Below are positions 46,030 to 58,500 of a stretch of DNA of 64,000 nt, piece after piece (positions within the stretch are counted from its first letter, which is position 1; every line of letters starts with the position of its first letter). The notes under the pieces are model-generated. The model was not told the origin of the DNA. It worked only from the letters and a program-made list of their open reading frames with translations, and did not search any database. Origin of the DNA: Lineus longissimus (Eukaryota; Nemertea; Pilidiophora; Heteronemertea; Lineidae); the NCBI RefSeq assembly GCF_910592395.1, contig NC_088311.1, forward strand, positions 4,094,501-4,158,500, in the 5' to 3' direction. The position numbers and the translations under genes are program-made.

Positions 46030-49000
46030 TTACCATATGTGACACTTTCTCGACGGGTTCATATTTGAGTTTGATTTACACTTGAAGGCGTTGGCAAAGT
46101 CCTTAATATTTTTCATCATTCCTAATACCCTGACTCTATTCGGTGCCGAGGCTTCTTCCGTGACTATTCGTTCCATCTCTGAGGTGTGTGCTCGCTGGCA
46201 CCAAACCTGAAAATCATAAGACAGCTTGAGATTTTATTTGAAGACATGAGGAACTCATGATATAAACTGGATTACCATCAGCACGCCGTCTACTATTACC
46301 ATACTATTTGTTTCAAAGACGATTTTGACCAAACCTACTACGCATTCTCGTAAAACCAGTGGTTTTCAATATACTAGTAATCCGTCTCTCGATGACGTAG
46401 GAGTGAAAAAACCCTGAATCTCAGAATGTTTTCTACCCAGCGTATTGATGATTACCTGTGCTGCTGATATAAAGAAGAGCTGCTCCGGCGTGTAAGAACT
46501 GTTATGGAAGCCTGGTAACATTTTTTCAATGCCATTTTCGCCACGCCATGACGTGTACCCCTTTTAGAAATGAAAAAGTAAAATGCGTCATCAGACACTG
46601 AAGATAACTCTTCAACAAGACACCAACGATCAAAACAATCGTAACCGTACATGTACAGTACATGTACTCGCTGAATTCTTATAGACAGCACGCATATCTG
46701 CATGTCTCTCTACATATAGTCAAGATAGAACGTAATCTAAAATTTTCGGTTTAATTTTTCGTCTTTGGTAATGATTATGAAGACATCACACCAGAACCGC
46801 AAACAAACCTGATAAGCTGCTCGGAGTCCCTCGACATCCGCAATGTTTTCCTGCAACGTTCTACTGCCATTCACCACGAGTGTCTTATTTTCTGTTTCAA
46901 ATCTCACTGCCATGTTGCTGTACTCTTCCAGGAAACAATTAGATCGTTCATCATAGTCCGGGGATGCTGTTATAGGCCACCATGGGATTTGGTTACCATA
47001 CTTGTCAAAGAGGCTCCCTGAAAGAAACAGAATTTCCTCTGAGGCTTCCTGCTGCTGTATCATGACGAATTCCGAAAATGCATACAGATGATGATTTCAA
47101 AGTCTTACATCTTTTCTGATAGGTATTCCAAGCCTCCATGCGAATTCATGTCAGCATGCATTTTGGCGCGAGATTCCTTTGAAATGGACGCAATATGGGC
47201 TGTTTAGGTATAGCCTACCTCTGCCTGACTTGTCCAGTCCGGGGATAGCACAACACTGGGGATACTTACCTGTCAGGTCAAATCCGTGGTTCAGCTCATG
47301 ACCAGCAATAAATCCCAAGGATCCATAATTGATATAACTGGAAGCAAAACAAACATTCATCATAAAATATAGCGGCCGGATATCTTAATGTATGACTTGA
47401 TTTCTCATCGGTGCCTGGAAATGTTTTTCGAAATCAAAATAGTTTCTCCTTTCTAAATTTATACATGAATACCATGTCTGAGCAGAAAATGGATGACCGA
47501 AATGAATCTGTCGATACACAGCTTTATTCAGTCATCAACTGATGATACAATATTGGAATCGTTTGTAGCACTTACTTTGGGGCCCCATCAGAATAAATTG
47601 GAGGCGCCAGGATTGCGGTCTGAAGTTCTGAAACAAAGAAAGAGTTATTTTACATCTTCACTCTAACTTGAACAGGTAGACTCAAATCGGAAACTCGTTT
47701 TCACTAAGCAAATGGTAACGAATTCACTTACTTATCAGGTTTTCTTGGGGACTGTAGAATGCGTTTACAGTAAATTCACGACTGGAACAGATAACATTAT
47801 ACTTGTCAGTTAAATGCGTGAATTTGCTGGATCCACTTGACGCCAATTTGACAATGAAGAAGTTCTTCCTTCACCTTTTTCTCTCGACTGTTCAATAGGT
47901 GTGATATCAGCAAAAAGTAGCCACAAGCGATATCTTCAGACTCTTTCAAATCAAATTTGAAAGACTCTGGTATCATTAACTCACTTTAATGGTCCGGAAT
48001 GTCGTGTAAACGGCTTAACTGAGAAATTTGTCTGTTGGTACTTGAGTCGCGTTTGGGCAAGCCTTAGTCCCATTACTGTGCTGTAGAACTTCTCGGGTAT
48101 GACCTCACTCTGTGATGATGATATTGAAAGTTACTGAGAATATGTAACACACCTAGGCCACATGCAATGAACACAAAAGCAACATGTCGAAAGACAAATT
48201 GAGATTATGCGTTCTCATAGAAAAAATCGTTTATAAGCTTATATGAAATCTTATTTGCGGAATTTATTACTGGCTTTCTCATTTTCTACGTGCTCAGATG
48301 CTCAGAACTTAGTCGTTCGGGCGTATTGATTTATTAATGGACCAAAAACCTTATTTCGTATGGTAATTTTTGCATTTTAGGACAGCATGCTATTCAAGCA
48401 CCTGCATGGTTATTAGAAGTTGGTCATACTGACTGTAGTGGTGTGTTGTTTCATGTTATCTTCGTTCAGTATCTCCTCATTAAAGCCAGTCTTTCTCCTG
48501 ATATATTTAACTTTTTCAATGATTTTCTCTCTGTGATAATTATCAATCCATGTCCCGTTCTGAATTAGCTTGATCAGGCCATTCCGGATGTTATCAATCA
48601 TGACGTCAATCTGAATTCAGAATGAAAGAGTTTTAGTTCAAAAACAGCGTAATGGAAAGAGGCAGTAATATCAGTAGAAGATAAAGGGAAACCCTTGGCG
48701 TGGGATTTAGGTGGTTATATATATGATATTTTCGCTAAGCACCACCATTTGCCGCCACAGGTACTCTCTCTCACTATACTTATCGACAGCAGTATTCGGT
48801 TGTTATTGATGATTATTTTTATTGTTTTCGAGTTTTGCACATAACTAGCAAATTTCAGTCCGATTCAACGATTGGACTAACCTTTGGAAACATCCCGATA
48901 TTACCAGAGAAAAATCTTTTGATGTATAACAGTTCGCTGGCAGAGGGGAAGTACGTCAACACATCATTCACGCACATGAGGTCAGTGTCATCATCATCAG

Positions 49001-52000
49001 GTAGTTCCGACCCGTACTGTAAGAGAAAGGTCCAGTGAGGATGCCAATGTAATGGTTTTGCTTATGGTTGCTTCCCCTGCCCCTTATAAACTGTTTGAGG
49101 AACATTAGAAAACAAGGGGCGTCTATATAGCGCCTGGCTGAAATAACCCACACGCTGAGCAAGTTACTTCGCGAGAGTCGCGTGTTTTTGAGAAGATGGC
49201 AAACGATGCGATTTGCGATGAGTGAGAAAACAAGTTCTGCCTTGTGCAAGTTTGCTATTTCGGAGAAATATTACTCCGATGCGAAATGGAAGTTTGCAAG
49301 TGGAACTGATGCAAATCAAGGCGGGATGCCCGGTCTTAGTTTTACAATAAGATTGCAGAACGTGGAACATTTACGTAGGTTCTCATCTTTGAGATGGCTT
49401 GCTGTGAGAGGTATGGGAGACTGTCGATTAGAAAGGACGTGTAGATCAAATTGTTGATGGAACTGAAAGAAAACACAGCGTGTTGAAAGATACATGTATT
49501 GCGTAGATATGCACTATGTAAAAAAAACGGAAAATATCAATGTTTAGACCTTATGTCTATTGATACAAATACGTAAAACGGCCTTGGTTAATAAAGGAGG
49601 CCACGAAAGGCCGCTCTCATGATGGTCGTCAGGCTCCAGCATGCGATAGCTTATAAATATGCTGTACGTCCCTTGATGGACACAACCAAATATAATGCAA
49701 TTCTCACCTTTTACTTGCCTTTCCCAGCACTGCATCAAGCACTTGGAAATATTCTGGCCTAACTACATATACGAACTTTTTTTCATACAGACCAGTCTTG
49801 TTTGTGATCAGCTCGAGAAAACGTTGCCAGTCTATCTAAAATAGAAGCATAATACATGTATATGTTTAGGTTAAAAATGAGCAGAGCAACTATTGGAGAT
49901 GTGACATTCGACAGGAGGATTCCGAGATGCAGAAGATTGTAAAGCATGCATAGCTTACTCCGGAACGCGCAAGCAATAACAACCATCAGAAAGCGGGCCA
50001 AGGTGTTGGCATTGACCTACCTCGGAGGTTAGTTTGGTGGACAGTTCATTTGTGCTGTATGCATTCCAGAAGTAGTCACTTGCGTAATTGATGGGCGACG
50101 AATGCTGGAAAAAAATTAAGAGACCGTCGATCAAAATACCAAACCACTGGTGTGACAAGGATTGGCGATCTGTACAGCAGCAGTGCGACCTAAGTCCGTA
50201 CTTTTTTGGTGTTTTTCATGATATGAAACACGTTCTACTGCACTGATCAGCTGCTGGTACGCGGGGAAGTGCACGCGTCTCTTGCAGGGAAGCACACCCA
50301 TCAAGCATCAAACAATGGAAATGAAGGACGTCCTAGTCAACTTATACTTACTGAGGATATATTGATGGCTACGTCAAGTACTTCCTTTGCAAATGCATCG
50401 ACGTCCGTATTCACACCGCTGTAGATGGAACGATAGAGGGAGGCAAGCCAATCATGAATATTGGCGTAACCCTGAAAATAACGTCGGCGAGCAAATGAGG
50501 AAGTGATGGATGAAGAACTACTATGCTACCTCCGTAAACAGCGCTGGTCTTAAAGGAAAACGCCATGCAGATGTCACACTTTGATCTATCCAGCAAAAGA
50601 CATTAACAAAGCACTGTGGTTTTCAACTCTAAAATATTCATTTGGAAGGCGCCGTTTGGAAGGCGAATGTAATATCATTCGGTTTAAAACTACGTACCGG
50701 TGTGGTAGTTGCTCTCGGTTTATTGATCAGTGACATCAACTTTTCCCATCTCTGCGGGGGTGATAACTAGATATAAGACGATAAAGGAAATTATAAGCTT
50801 TCGCATACTCTGCGACGAAGGCCCTCTCGCTGAGAAAAGTTATCTATTGTCATTTGATGGAACACTATTGGCTGCGGGAAATGTATCAGGAAGAAAGCTA
50901 GATTCTTTGAAGGGGAGATTTAAAAAACCTTCTGTCTGACTCATGTGGCATTTCCCAAATTTATTGTCACTTACCGTTATAACGTTTCCTCGACTACTGT
51001 TTAAGCCATCCTTGAGGACGCGAACATCGAACAGACTGCTGGAATCATATCTTGTCATATTGGCAAGCAAATTCGTCAGGTCAAAATCATGCGTCCATGG
51101 TTGACCAATAAGGTGAAAGCCTCCAAGCTCGTTTACAATATCCATGGCTGAAAATACCATTACAGGGATACGTCAGCCATCGCTGGGTCATTAAGTTAAA
51201 CACGGCATTTTCACCATAAAGTGCAGCAAAGGCTACTGCAAGTCACGGGACCTAGAGGTGCTAGGTACGATTTCCTCATTGTGACCTTCGATATCAACTG
51301 TTGGCACCATGGGTCATCACTGTTGAATTATGCTGTTGGCGTATCAAGTGGTGGGAGAAGAATCATCAATTTCAAGAAAGTGCATGTATATTATACTTGA
51401 ATTACATGTACCTGGAGTGAAGCCTTTTGGTGTCCGGGATGAGAAATTTTGGCAACTTTTATAAAACTGTCGAATCGTCCTAAACATTTGCGAATCTGAA
51501 TCTTTTATAACGTACTCTAATTGCTCTGAAAATATGGAACAATCCAAACATGTAATGACGCTTGGCGGAGAAGAAGATTCCACGTATAAAGGGCTTTTTC
51601 ATCATATTCCCGAAAGGTCTTTTTGAGCGATCGCTCTGCCCTTAAGGGGAGTTATTCCTCCTGCATGGCCAAATTATTGAATGAACAGTTAGTGTGATAC
51701 TATACAGGTATTATGTACTTGTCAAATGGAATTTCATTTTAAATCGACCATGTGATTCTTGTTACCTTTGAAGAATAATGTTATCTGGCGTTGCATTTGA
51801 TTGATAACTGAAGTCTCCTGCTGACGAATTGGTATAACGTTGTCTTTAACCCAATTACCGCAGGCGTAGGTGTAGAAGTCTTCGCACGGGTCCGCTGTAT
51901 TGTTCATGGACTGTTGTATCCTGGCTGCGGCCTGGACGCAGGCTGGGCTGATACAGATGTCTGGTAACTTGGTTATTTTCTAGAGAAACGTAAAGTTGGA

Positions 52001-52677
52001 TGATACAGCAGCAGGTTGACAGTACAACAATGCAACATTGGGACTTGTGTATTCTAGCAGTGTGGAAGGGAACTGTTCATATGTATATACTCTACATGTA
52101 GTTTCTCTGATCTAAGACCAGTTCTGTAATATTCACTTCTGGTCTTGGGTTTGGTGAAACTACCTGGAGAGTAAAAGAACATGAAAGGAGGATTTTGAAT
52201 AAACCGTACCACACCAAAAAAACGACTCACCATGTGACAAATACTCTGTGTACTCAAATGCCAGTGTAACCTTACCTGAAATTTAGGATTCCATACTTCA
52301 ATTCGTCCATCAAGCAGCAACAGAATTAAACTGATAGTTCCAGCAATAAATATCAAAGATACGATCACCCAACAGACTAGAACTCTCTCACAGCAAGTCC
52401 GGCATCCTGGTAGGCCGTCGTCACGTCTCCACATTCCGAAACCCGTCGCCTGGCGTTCAGGGACCGGGGTAGTCCTTGCTGTACCATTTTCTGGAGTCCG
52501 TGCGGTCCCACCTTCTACCGTATGAAAGTTACCAATATCCGTAAATCCTTCATTATCTATGGACAGCCTGGCGTCGAAATCTTTGCCTTTTCTCCTCAAG
52601 ATAGATCGTGGGTCCATGTTGGACTTCGCGTCCGCCTTGCTTTTCTGTCTAGTTTTATTTTTTTTCATGGCATACAT
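46030..52677 (-). CDS. M13 zinc metallopeptidase, neprilysin / endothelin-converting-enzyme-like
   Basis: Eighteen exons (high to low): 52276-52677, 51766-51979, 51412-51525, 50975-51147, 50698-50751, 50352-50471, 50021-50104, 49708-49835, 49375-49462, 48882-49016, 48434-48610, 47985-48109, 47732-47781, 47576-47627, 47270-47337, 46809-47017, 46456-46560, 46030-46206; 824 residues, all in phase. It is a type II membrane protein: about 98 cytosolic residues, a TM segment near 99-122 and a large ectodomain with M13_N and M13 catalytic parts. Catalytic landmarks are VNAFYS, zinc motif GHELNH (H652, E653, H656), third ligand E718 in ENIAD, and the C-terminal CHIW like CRVW of neprilysin. DPCEDFYTYACGNW begins the ectodomain. 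The family cleaves peptide hormones at the cell surface. The 48434 donor (ACA|GTCAGT) is weak but keeps length and frame with the family. Cytosolic tail is longer than in neprilysin. Confidence 0.94.
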
Positions 52678-54654
52678 AGTATCGGGACGAACTGGCTTAT
52701 GATTTTACAAAGAAATACAATTACAAACACAGAACATTCGCAAATGTGTATACTCTACTGTCACAAGTCGACTTTCCCTCTGCGATATCTGAACAGAAGT
52801 AGGCCAGCCTTGAATAGCGTCGTTACATTTGTATTGATATAAAATGACAAGTCATTTCGCTTATACATGTATATATCAAGTGTTTACAGAGTTGAAATAT
52901 TGACCCAGGAAACGAAATAAGTGATTTTTCGCTAACATTGCATTTCCATTAGTGATTCAATCCCCGCGCGTGGTAGATTCATTGGTGAAAGAAAGATTCT
53001 GAGGGCTGGAGACAGGACTGATTGATAAGTGTGGTGACCAAATGTTTTGATTGGTTTTTGCAGGATTTGTTTACGTATTGGACTCGTGTTATGACGTATC
53101 GTGTCAGCAAACGTACAGCAAAACGGATGTGTTGCAGCAACTAGAACACTTTGGAACTAGAACTTGTCCAAGACACAGATTAGATTGGAATGCCGTTCAT
53201 CAAAGAGCATTTTGGTGATGGCAATTTAAAATCAAGCAATACCCAGCCAATGGGAGTGATAGCTATTGATAAGTGTACAAAGTCCTTTTGTCAAAATTTG
53301 GTACCATGTGCTAGATAAGATACTGCATCCACATTCTTAGTCTTTCATAAAACTAATACCTTGACTATAGGTTTTTATATCATAATGTAGTCAAAGTTCC
53401 GTTTTTCTGTTCCTCTATTTTGTGCTTTCATGAAAATCATTGTCACATGTGGCATACTGCGATTATATTTGGTTTTTTATCAGTTATTATGCCTTTGTGA
53501 TCCAAGGGATGCTTTCTGAGAGGAAAAAATAGCCAAATTATACAGACAATATATACTTTTATTTCGGAATGCATTCAATAAATAAGTATAGTTAACGTTG
53601 AACAAAAATATATAGCAATGACGATTTTGTTATTGGATGACAATGTAAGGTTGGGTTGACAGCTCCCATGCGTTTAGAAAATATATGTATTTATTGGCCC
53701 AACCCAATTTAACCTCAGTTGTTTAGTCCTCGATCGGGAGTTCTGAGATCTGGAACAAGACTTGGTGGGGTAGTTTAATGGAGGTTTATAACGTGCAGAT
53801 GTTATTGGGATTCGGATATGCCTGAAGAGCAGCCGGGCATGCCAGAAGATTCTAAGGTACGCGGCCGGTTCAATGGATGGTAGTCATCAACAGGGCTTTC
53901 AAACACGAGGCAGATGAGTAGTGGAGAAGGCGCTGTCTTATTAGGGAACCAGATTAGGTGAGAATGAACAAGTGGTATAGGGGTATCCTAATAGAGTTGT
54001 TGTCTATTTGCAACTGTCTCCGTCATTGAAAGGCCCTAGTGCATGCTACCTTTTACCAGAGTTTCTGCCACTCTCCAATCACTTAGCTAGACAGTTGCGA
54101 AAAAACAACATCTTTGTTTGGACGTCGACTAGGTAATATGTAAACATCGATCGGATTTTTGGGGCGACTAGTCAGAATATCTTCACACATGACAACAGTA
54201 CCGGTTACATATACGCACTATCCTCGCCCCGAAGTTAAGTAATTTAGTCGTTAGCACCAACACCAGATGTAGTACATGAGCTCCACGTGATACCTCCGTC
54301 GACACTTTCTTACAGTGCTCTGACAGTCTACATATCAGGTGATAAATCTGTAACAGTTGCCCAAAACGTAAGGCTTTGTTACCATAAGACACCCAGTCGT
54401 CGACTCTTCTTACATGTATCATTAGTTTAGAATCGGCAAGCTTGTCCCCCCCCCCAGAATTCCTGTTTTTTATCAGTAACCAATATTTTTGTAGCTACAA
54501 ATCCACCATCACCATTTTACGATTCTGCAACAGTGCAATTCGTCCACTCTGGTTACAATACTCGACGCTTGGTATGGAGCGCCCGATGGAGCTTTCCTTT
54601 CTGCAGTCAGATTAGTAAGAAGACACCAACGTTCTTCACACGCAGCCAAAAGAA
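52678..54654. other. Peptidase upstream region
   Basis: No coding region was recognised. Minus-strand sequence just above 52677 should contain the peptidase promoter. A poly-C tract lies near 54447. Confidence 0.4.
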
Positions 54655-55524
54655 CTACACTACTCCGTACTCGGAATCTTCCGAGCTATTCTCCGCACTA
54701 CTTTTCGAATCCCCGCCATTAGACTTCTGTAATAAAGGTATCAGGAAATCTTTGGTCTCTTTTTCTTTTACCAAGTCTCCCTTTTGCTTAGCAGGTGGTG
54801 TTTGGGCTTGTTTTGGAGTGTGTGTCTTGCACGTCGCAGCCACACGAACTTGTTGTGGTGAAAGTGGTCGGCCACCGTAACTCTTCTTTGGAGTGAGGAG
54901 ATGTTTATGCTCGTCTTCGAACCGGACGTGCGTCTGGGGGAAGCTGAAGCGCAATGGCTGGTCGGACTTATTTGCCTGGGGCCCTCCAAGGTTATTAGGC
55001 GCGATTCCCCAAGGAGAATCCGGTCCCGACGCGGCGTCAAGACCAGTTTCACTATCATTCGCAATCGTCTCCCACGACACCCGTGAAATATTATCAGGGA
55101 AAAGCAAATTCGTTTGTTTCTTGGAATTAGAGCCGTTCTTGTCGTCAGTTTGTGATGGAGGGCCACCTATCGGCGAATGTCCACGGCTCTCAGAGACATT
55201 CGAGTCCTGGCCGTTTTGTGGTACGATTTTCACCATGAGCTGATCCCGCCGTGTTTGTTTTCTCACAAAGGCGATCTCTTTCAGATAAATGGAAATATGA
55301 CTGTCCATTTTGTTTTTCTTTATATGGGACGCTATCATCATGACTATGGAAAGACCGTAAATGAGCACCACTGCTATGACGTAATAGAGAGCCCCGACGT
55401 CGTCGTAATCCGGCCTGGGGTAGTGGGTAATGCGCCCATGAGAGTGGCCGTCCTGGATCAGCGTGGCATAGAACGTGTCATTGCCCACTTTCTTCATATG
55501 GAACTGCAGACTATTCAAGTCCAT
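54655..55524 (-). CDS. Single-pass membrane protein, KCNE-like potassium channel beta subunit candidate
   Basis: One exon gives 289 residues from the ATG at 55524. A GTTTCAG acceptor ends at 55534, so the ORF's apparent upstream start (a TTG codon) lies in an intron and an upstream exon is likely. A short N-terminus with an N-glycosylation sequon (NDT, N15) precedes one TM segment (about residues 46-66, ALYYVIAVVLIYGLSIVMMI). A basic juxtamembrane stretch (SHIKKNKMDSHISIYLKEI) follows. That order and the aromatic/Gly pattern in the membrane match the KCNE (MinK/MiRP) family, which modulates voltage-gated K+ channels. The roughly 205-residue cytosolic tail is Ser/Pro/Lys-rich and probably disordered, longer than vertebrate KCNEs. 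Other single-TM adaptor families cannot be excluded from sequence alone. Confidence 0.5.
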   Translation of the reverse strand: MDLNSLQFHMKKVGNDTFYATLIQDGHSHGRITHYPRPDYDDVGALYYVIAVVLIYGLSIVMMIASHIKKNKMDSHISIYLKEIAFVRKQTRRDQLMVKIVPQNGQDSNVSESRGHSPIGGPPSQTDDKNGSNSKKQTNLLFPDNISRVSWETIANDSETGLDAASGPDSPWGIAPNNLGGPQANKSDQPLRFSFPQTHVRFEDEHKHLLTPKKSYGGRPLSPQQVRVAATCKTHTPKQAQTPPAKQKGDLVKEKETKDFLIPLLQKSNGGDSKSSAENSSEDSEYGVV

Positions 55525-55533
55525 CGGACGATG

Positions 55534-58500
55534 CTGAAACGACAAGCAAAGGCAACGGATTTAGTAACTTTGAGATGATATTAGCTGACAAGAACCATGC
55601 AAAAATATAGCAACCGTTATAATGACATAAAATCCCGTTCCCATCCAGCATTCTGCTGGCTTCCCATTTGATTTCATAGAAATGCAAATACGCGACCAGA
55701 CATCAAAGCTGTTCAAAATTAACCGAGGAAAACTCATACGGATTCAGAAACCCTGAATTTTTTCGTAATAATGGAAAGTGCCAGCAATGTTCAGTTCGAG
55801 GCTGCGTCAATAAGGAGCCATGGTGTTCGGCTCTGAGATTTAATGATGAGTTGATTGGCGAAGAGCCTCACCAGGAAACGGATCCACTCTCCTCCGAACC
55901 GAATTATCCACGACGCAGGAAGATATCGGATAATGGTTTTTCGCCGTTGTGACATGAAGTGGTTTAAAAAAAAATTCCGATGAAAGGTGGCCAGGAATTG
56001 ATTAATGTGATTTCATTGTAGGTCAGAGGTACTTTGAATATTACATACATGTATATTGGTCTGTGGAAGAGGAAAGTGATATGACTGTGGTGCAGCAATT
56101 AGACAGGCATTAATATTTTAATGTTGATTACACACTAGCAGTACGACAAGTTACATGCAGCACTTACATTGTAATCGAAATTTTAGATTCAATTTAGAAC
56201 AGTCAAATTATAACATATTCGCTATGAAATATGCACTAACAAAATGAGCATGGTGTTAAAGTTTATCTCATCGCATGACGCTATATTTGGTGGGGCATAA
56301 TTGCATGGCGGAGTATCCAGCGTTCATTTCCACATGTTTCAGTAACCAAGGTAACGGCAGTGACGGTTTCCGTGGACAATGCTTTGAGCATCGCATTTCA
56401 TCTTTTATATTCAGGCGTCACCGTATTGGCTGTGACCTCACTCGGTCTAAAATGGATCTCAGGTGCTCGATTCGGTGCGCCAAACCATGGTAGCTTTACT
56501 CCTTGCTCCTTACCGCACCCGAGACATACTGAGATTTAGAACCTTTTCACTCCTTCCTCAATGACAAAATGATATTTTGAAACATAGGCAGCGTATTGAA
56601 TAGCCTGGTATACTTAGATGCACCTTAGATGATACACCACATTCATTACCAAGACCTTAGCTTCCATTACTTGTCTCCCATTCTGTCATCTGTAATGGCG
56701 CCATTTCTTATCACATAATCCACGGAATCGGACAGAGTAATGTTCTTCATATTAGTCCCATCTTCTCAACATGTCAGGGCTAGTATCACCATCATCAGTC
56801 ATGGAGGTGGAGCTGGATTCCGTTAACAAATATCTGTCCTGGACCGAGTATACTGAATCTGACAGCACACAGACGTATATGTATGTAAATGTCTTAGATG
56901 ACACAAGGTCACCGACGCCTAAAGTAAACTTCTCGTTTCTATTTTATGAAGAGCGGGAATTCCATCCGGGGCGGCAACATATGATTCATGCAACCTAGTT
57001 ATGCTAGTCGGGTTACTGGTGGCCACACTATACAGAAGGTTCAGCAACAGTTCACCGCCAAGAAACAATGACGCCATTAATTACCCACACCCCTGGCGCG
57101 GTCTCCCTTTTCACTCACATCATAACTACAGCGCAGCCATACACCGAAGACAGCGTATCCTGCACACCTGATGATCATGTTCTTATCTCATAATGTGTTT
57201 AGGGGATAGTATTGGGTCTGTGACAAGATATCACAATTAGATTATTTACCATCCCACTGAGAAGTGATATCACAGCGTGGAAATAATCAGACATTATATC
57301 GTTATTGTCGCTGTGCATTAAGAAGTGCAGGGGATGATTTCGGGCAAATAAATGACTTGTCTACGTTTCCTTTTATCTATATGTCCGAAAAAAATATTCT
57401 GATATTCTCTGAGCGTGGCCAAACAGCTACTGTAATCAGCGAACCTCCTCTCAATCAGAGCCTTTCAAGACTGTCTCTATTAACCAAAAATAAATGTTTT
57501 CTGATCAATAGACGATCACACAGGATACATTTATAGAATCCCATGTTGTCTATTATGGTGAAACGGCGATTAAACATTTGATACTCTTGAAATTTCGCGC
57601 TAACCGGATTAAAATTTCATGTCAGGTATCTCAGTGCAATTGAAGTTTATGAGATGTTTTTAGCAACAGAGATCCTTGAAATTCCCTTGATGATAGCTCC
57701 AAAGGCGAGCACAAGGCGTGGTGATAATGCGTAGATTTTGATATGCAGTTACAGTGCTATGCCTGTACGGTAGGCCTATTCAACGTACATGTAATTTTAA
57801 GTCTAGTGATATCACAGCGTTGCTTTAGCTGTAACTGCGTGGTTATAACTTCCAAAACGGAAATAGTAGAGGTTTGGTACATGTATAGTATTTACTTATC
57901 TTTTCTTATAAAAGTCTATTCCCTGCAGTATTCAAGATGTTTGTGACCGCCGGGACAGGCTTTTGTCATCGCATCCCACTCACCAGAATGCCATGACAAA
58001 ACTACACCATCTACCTGGATTAAGTGGTTTCGAAAGTATTATGCTGACGTCAGCATCCAGGGTATAGATATCGTTTTAATTTTTTAGTTAACAACACACT
58101 AACAGAAAGCATTATTTAGATACCCATTAAGTCGGTGTAGGTGCAAAATCAGCTTGGGGCCATGACCCTTCGGAAATATCTTTTAGAAGTCATCTTCCCC
58201 AATAGGTCCAATCCCCACTCCATCTACCGCATAGATCAACGGCAAAGCGAAATCATTTACTGTTGGCATTTTTGTCTTAGCATACACTGTCTTATCCTAT
58301 TCTTGCCCATCTATCCCCTCCTTCCTGATCAGCGAAAATATTATTACCTACCATCTGGTTTACAATAGAAAGAACATGATTGTTTTTATTCTTACCTTTG
58401 GATGGTACCTCATGGTGATCGTCTTCAAAATCGGCAGCTTATCTCCAACAAATATCCAAGGTGCTTTCCGTCAGAATATGTATCCGAGCGACTTATAAGT

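Noticed and set aside
54768-55578. Several long ORFs overlapping the KCNE-like exon
   Set aside because: They are other-frame shadows; only the minus frame with a TM segment has protein character.
56771-56998. 75-codon + ORF in the gene-poor region
   Set aside because: No homology signs, no splice partners.
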